Below, one piece after another: positions 61,072-64,000 of a stretch of 64,000 bases of DNA. Origin of the DNA: CADEEV01 sp032127875 (GTDB lineage: Bacteria > Acidobacteriota > Vicinamibacteria > Fen-336). Location of the stretch: contig JAQBHI010000194.1 in NCBI GenBank assembly GCA_032127875.1, forward strand, positions 1 through 64,000, written 5' to 3'. A model generated the notes under the pieces. That model ran no database searches, was not told the origin of the DNA, and worked only from the letters and a program-made list of their open reading frames with translations. A program made the position numbers and the translations under genes. Numbering within the stretch: position 1 is the stretch's first letter; each line of letters opens with the position of its first letter.

Positions 61072-62134
61072 TGGCGAGCTCCCCGCGCCGGCCGGGCTCT
61101 TCCACGCCCGGCCGGCCGGATTCCGTCCTGGGCTACGACGCCCTTCTCATTCTGTCCTTCGGTGGACCGGAGAAGATGGATGACGTGATGCGCTTCCTCC
61201 GGAACGTCTTCCACGGACGCGACGTCCCTCACGAGAGGCTGCGGGAGGTGGCGCACCACTACGAGCTGTTCGGCGGGGTGAGCCCGATCAACGCCCAGAA
61301 CCGCGCGCTCATCAATGCACTGGCGGCAGAGCTCGAGGGCAGGGGTCAAGCCTTGCCGATCTACTGGGGCAACCGAAACTGGCACCCGATGCTGGCCGAC
61401 ACGGTGCGGCAGATGGCAGGAGGCGGACCCTCGCCTTCGTGACCTCGGCCTACAGCTCGTATTCGGGATGCCGCCAGTACCGCGAGGACGTGGCGCGCGC
61501 CCGGACCGAGGTCGGCCCCGACGCTCCGGAGATCGACAAGCTAAGGCCCTTCTACGACCACCCCGGGTTCGTCGAGGCGAACGCGGATACGGTGCGGAAG
61601 GCGCTCACGCAGCTGCCCGCGGGTTACCGGGCGAAGGCGTGACTGCTCTTCACGGCCCACAGCATCCCGGTGTCGATGGCAGTCGGCAGCGACTACGAGG
61701 CGCAGCTGCGTGAGACGGCGCGGCTGGTGGCTGCGGCCGTGGGATGCGGCGACTGGGACCTTGCCTACCAGAGCCGCATTGGGCCTCCGACCCAACCGTG
61801 GCTGGAGCCCGACGTGAGGAACCATTTGACGGCGCTGAAGGTTCGCGGCGTCGAGGCTGTCGTGCTGTCGCCGACCGGCTTCGTATCCGACCACATGGAG
61901 GTGGCCTACGACCTGGACACGGAGGCGAAGCGGCGTGCCCAGGAAATCGGCCTCCACATGGTCCGGGCCGCCACGGCCGGCACCCATCCGGCCTTCGTGA
62001 GCATGGTCCGTGAACTGGTGGTGGAGCGAACCGAGGGCAGCGGGCGGCGGGCACTGGGGAAGGGCGGGCCTCGCCCCGACGCCTGGGCCATCGACTGCTG
62101 CCCCCCTCCCATGGCCCGGCCGCCGCAGCGCTGA
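61071..62134 (+). pseudogene. hemH: Ferrochelatase, broken by a frameshift and a stop codon
   Basis: Homology is continuous over three stretches: from the GTG at 61071 (ALLILSFGGPEKMDDV, YELFGGVSPIN, YWGNRNWHP), then after a one-base loss near 61416-61427 in a second frame (VTSAYSSYSGCRQYRED), interrupted by a TGA at 61640-61642, and on through LLFTAHSIPVSMA with the catalytic His to SPTGFVSDHMEVAYDLD (catalytic Glu-equivalent region) and a Cys-Cys tail. Two independent lesions argue for real decay. If intact it would insert Fe2+ into protoporphyrin IX (or coproporphyrin III). Its first base is the last of the beta-barrel stop. Confidence 0.88.
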
Positions 62135-62161
62135 CCGAGCAGAGCGCTGGCTGTCGATCAT

Positions 62162-62731
62162 CTAGCGGGCGCGCTCGACGAAGCGGCCGTCGCGCGTGTC
62201 GACGCGGATGCGCTCGCCCGGCTCGACGTACGAGGGCACCATCACCTGCAGCCCGGTCTCGACGGTGGCCGGTTTGAGCTGGGCCTGGGCGGTCGCGCCC
62301 TTCACGGCCCGCGCCGTGTCGACGACCTGCAGGTCGACCGTCATCGGCAGCTCGATGGCGATCACGCGCTCGCCGAACGAGATCGTACGCAGCTCCAGAT
62401 TCTCCAACAAATAAGGCCGCGCCTCGCCGAGTTGAGCGGCGTCGAGCGTGATCTGCTCGAAGCTCTGCAGGTCCATGAAGACGAAGACGTCGCCGTGGCC
62501 GTAGACGTACTGCACCCCGCGCTTTTCGACGTCAGCAGTGGCGACTTGGTCGCCCCCGCGCCAGCTCTTCGACAGGCCCTGGCCAGTGCGCAGGTTCCGC
62601 AGCTTGGCCTTCACCAGCATACTGGCGCCGCGCGCCGACGGCGTCTGGGAGGCGATCTCGGTCACCTGCCAGGGGTCGCCGTCGAGTTCCAGCATCTCGC
62701 CGCGCTTGATCTCGGTCACGTTGACGGGCAT
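62162..62731 (-). CDS. efpL: EF-P-like elongation factor of the EfpL (YeiP) type
   Basis: 189 aa, three OB-like domains. The ribosome-facing loop reads TPSARGA with an arginine (R34) where EF-P has its modified lysine; this, and the later PMTVDLQVVDTARAVKGA segment, match YeiP/EfpL rather than EF-P. EfpL relieves stalling at prolines without a lysine modification. Whether a separate efp exists elsewhere is not seen here. Confidence 0.9.
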   Translation of the reverse strand: MPVNVTEIKRGEMLELDGDPWQVTEIASQTPSARGASMLVKAKLRNLRTGQGLSKSWRGGDQVATADVEKRGVQYVYGHGDVFVFMDLQSFEQITLDAAQLGEARPYLLENLELRTISFGERVIAIELPMTVDLQVVDTARAVKGATAQAQLKPATVETGLQVMVPSYVEPGERIRVDTRDGRFVERAR

Positions 62732-62816
62732 GGGGCCGAGTCTGACTCGACTGAGGTGTAGATGGCAATCGTGCCCGGCCCGGGCCTGTGGTCCGTGCGG
62801 CTGGAGGCGGTGCTCA

Positions 62817-63226
62817 TCTCTTCGTAGCCTTCGCCTTCGCCTCCCGGCGTCCCTGGCCCCGCTGGGTCATCATCTGGTACGCCAGGCAGTACTTGTAGAT
62901 GTTGCTCACGTAGGTGACCGTCTCCCGACCAATCCGCTTCACCGCCACGAGCTTCACGTTGTGGAACGGCTCGTTCGGGTCGAGCCCCTGCCGCCGGGCC
63001 TCCTTCCGGAGGCTCGCGACCCCGCTCGCTCCCGCGTTGTACGAGGCGAAGGCGAAGAGCTGCCTGTTGAGGGGCGGGATGGCGGGATCACGCTAGAAGT
63101 TGTCTACGATCCAGCGGTTGTACTTGATGCCAGCGTGGACGTTGCTCTCCAGCTTCTCGATGTCGTGGATAAAGCCGAAGCAGCCGAAGCGATCGACGTC
63201 AATCTTCCTCGGCGCGGGCCTGCGCG
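62817..63226 (-). pseudogene. Lytic transglycosylase (SLT) fragment
   Basis: C-terminal part of an SLT-type transglycosylase: NVHAGIKYNRWIVDNF, an in-frame TAG (about 63096-63098), then FAFASYNAGASGVASLRKEA, PFHNVKLVAVKRIGRETVTYVSNIYKY and a basic tail to 62817. The N-terminal half with the catalytic Glu is missing; homology stops where the nucleotidyltransferase gene ends. A broken remnant. Confidence 0.75.
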
Positions 63227-63732
63227 ATGCACTCATCGAGTCTGGCGACGAGCGGCGGCGCGTACCGCTCCAGGTACTGGCGGACGCCCTCGACGGCGAG
63301 TCCCGCCTTGATGAGCTCGACGACATCGGCCCGGTCCTTGAGACGCGGCGACTTGAGCTTGAGGTAGACGAGCACCCCGGCGGGGACCACCGCGACCTCG
63401 CCAGGGGTGGGCGGCCCCAGCGACTGCTCCAGAAACGCCTCGCCGCCGCTCGTCGAGAGCAGGTCCACGCTGACGCCGTCGATCTGTATCGGAACGCCGG
63501 GCTTCAGCGTCACCAGACCCCCCGCGTGGCGCTCGAACGCCTCGTCGCCGACGAGCAGGTCCACGTCCTGTGTGTTGCGGGGGTAGCCGTGGGCACCCAC
63601 GGCGAGCCCGCCCGCGACGGCGTGGCGGACACCGAGCGAACTGAGCGCCCGAGAGGCGCTCCGCATCGCGGCCAGCACGCGCGGAGCAACCACGTCCTCC
63701 AGAAGGCCCCAATCGGGTCGCGTCTCGGACAT
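63199..63732 (-). CDS. Nucleotidyltransferase-fold protein (AbiEii/MNT-like)
   Basis: 177 aa. AVAGGLAVGAHGYPRNTQDVDLLV holds the GG and D-x-D residues (G41-G42, D56, D58) of minimal nucleotidyltransferases. Start at the ATG at 63732. Often half of a toxin-antitoxin or abortive-infection pair, but no partner is visible within the window. Directly abuts the transglycosylase remnant. Confidence 0.75.
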   Translation of the reverse strand: MSETRPDWGLLEDVVAPRVLAAMRSASRALSSLGVRHAVAGGLAVGAHGYPRNTQDVDLLVGDEAFERHAGGLVTLKPGVPIQIDGVSVDLLSTSGGEAFLEQSLGPPTPGEVAVVPAGVLVYLKLKSPRLKDRADVVELIKAGLAVEGVRQYLERYAPPLVARLDECIAQARAEED

Positions 63733-63784
63733 CGATCGATTCCTCAGGATCGAGAGGTGCGGTGTCGTGAGCACACTCCAGTAT

Positions 63785-64000
63785 GACACGCGTCAAGAGC
63801 GCATGCTTCACACGCGACTGCGCTCCGCGGCGACGAAGTGACCCGGCGGTCCGGGGCATGGCCGCCCCGGACGACCGGTCGCCGCATCGATGAAGAAGTG
63901 GGCTACTTCCGACCGGTTCAAGGAGCACAAAGAAGACGGTGGAATCTCGACTGAGAAATGAGCAGGGGCTCGCGCTCCGCGGAGCTGGCAATAGTGGAAG
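63785..64000. other. No supported gene at the right edge
   Basis: Upstream region of the nucleotidyltransferase gene. One 23-codon ORF (63890-63961, plus) has no good ribosome site and is not called. Nothing else recognised before the window ends. Confidence 0.4.

Noticed and set aside
61640..61642. Selenocysteine at the hemH TGA
   Set aside because: The position is not a conserved Cys in ferrochelatase, no SECIS-like stem was noticed, and a frameshift upstream already breaks the gene.
63890..63961. 23-codon ORF at the right edge
   Set aside because: No ribosome site, no family, too short to support.

Overview
The window is a high-GC chromosomal stretch from a Gram-negative bacterium: it encodes lipoproteins, outer-membrane and periplasmic proteins, a sigma-54 regulator and a type A RNase P RNA. 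The blocks recO-glyQ-glyS-ppdK and ccsB-hemA-hemC-hemD, plus DUF4388 and pilin-like genes, look deltaproteobacterial in the broad sense (Myxococcota, Desulfobacterota, Binatota or relatives). This placement is an inference; no 16S rRNA is present. No tRNA, rRNA, CRISPR array or intact insertion sequence was seen. Several frames are broken by small indels in GC-rich runs, so a draft or metagenomic assembly is possible.

Layout. 1-5668 (minus): tightly overlapping run molybdopterin oxidoreductase-uppP-nnrD/E-tsaE-sulfatase lipoprotein, the last cut by the window edge. 5726-9622: accessory pocket with a class IV aminotransferase, a membrane-anchored esterase, a MerR/thioredoxin fusion behind a mer-type promoter, and two small orphan genes. 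9623-19179 (minus): a 61-aa membrane protein, mutL, corA, ppdK, glyS, glyQ, recO. 19240-20777 (plus): rhodanese, MauE-like membrane protein, coiled-coil lipoprotein. 20764-26867 (minus): rpsA-HU-nucleotide cyclase-HIT-YCF48-dapF. 26966-30718 (minus): ccsB-hemA-hemC-hemD, with hemA frameshifted. 30777-33252 (minus): minor pilin, Ig-like protein, ComEA-like protein, NYN protein and zinc-ribbon protein. 33391-36565 (plus): DUF4388/SPOR protein and a gluzincin peptidase. 36578-45677 (minus): galE-like epimerase, hairpin repeats, rnpB, NtrC-type regulator, DegP-like protease, ligA, polyprenyl synthase, yajQ, tatD.

45712-62134 is the most interesting part: a light- and B12-responsive island. It has a photolyase and SRPBCC protein on one side; on the other are a TudS-type DUF523/DUF1722 protein, a CarH/LitR-type MerR-cobalamin photoreceptor-repressor, a fasciclin protein, and a 10-gene run whose starts overlap the preceding stops (SDR/DUF2867, lipocalin, acyl desaturase, FAD amine-oxidase-like protein, DUF1365, two Cfa-type methyltransferases, DUF2062, DUF1295, SRPBCC-epimerase fusion), then a beta-barrel protein and a ferrochelatase remnant. 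Three AT-rich promoter regions in this island carry tandem 11-bp direct repeats (consensus about CTANTCA plus four bases), the operator geometry known for CarH. The likely logic is that light destroys the cobalamin chromophore, CarH releases three promoters, and the cell repairs DNA and remodels membrane fatty acids, perhaps to methylated or furan acids that quench singlet oxygen.

62162-64000: an EfpL (YeiP)-type elongation factor, a decayed lytic transglycosylase fragment and a nucleotidyltransferase.
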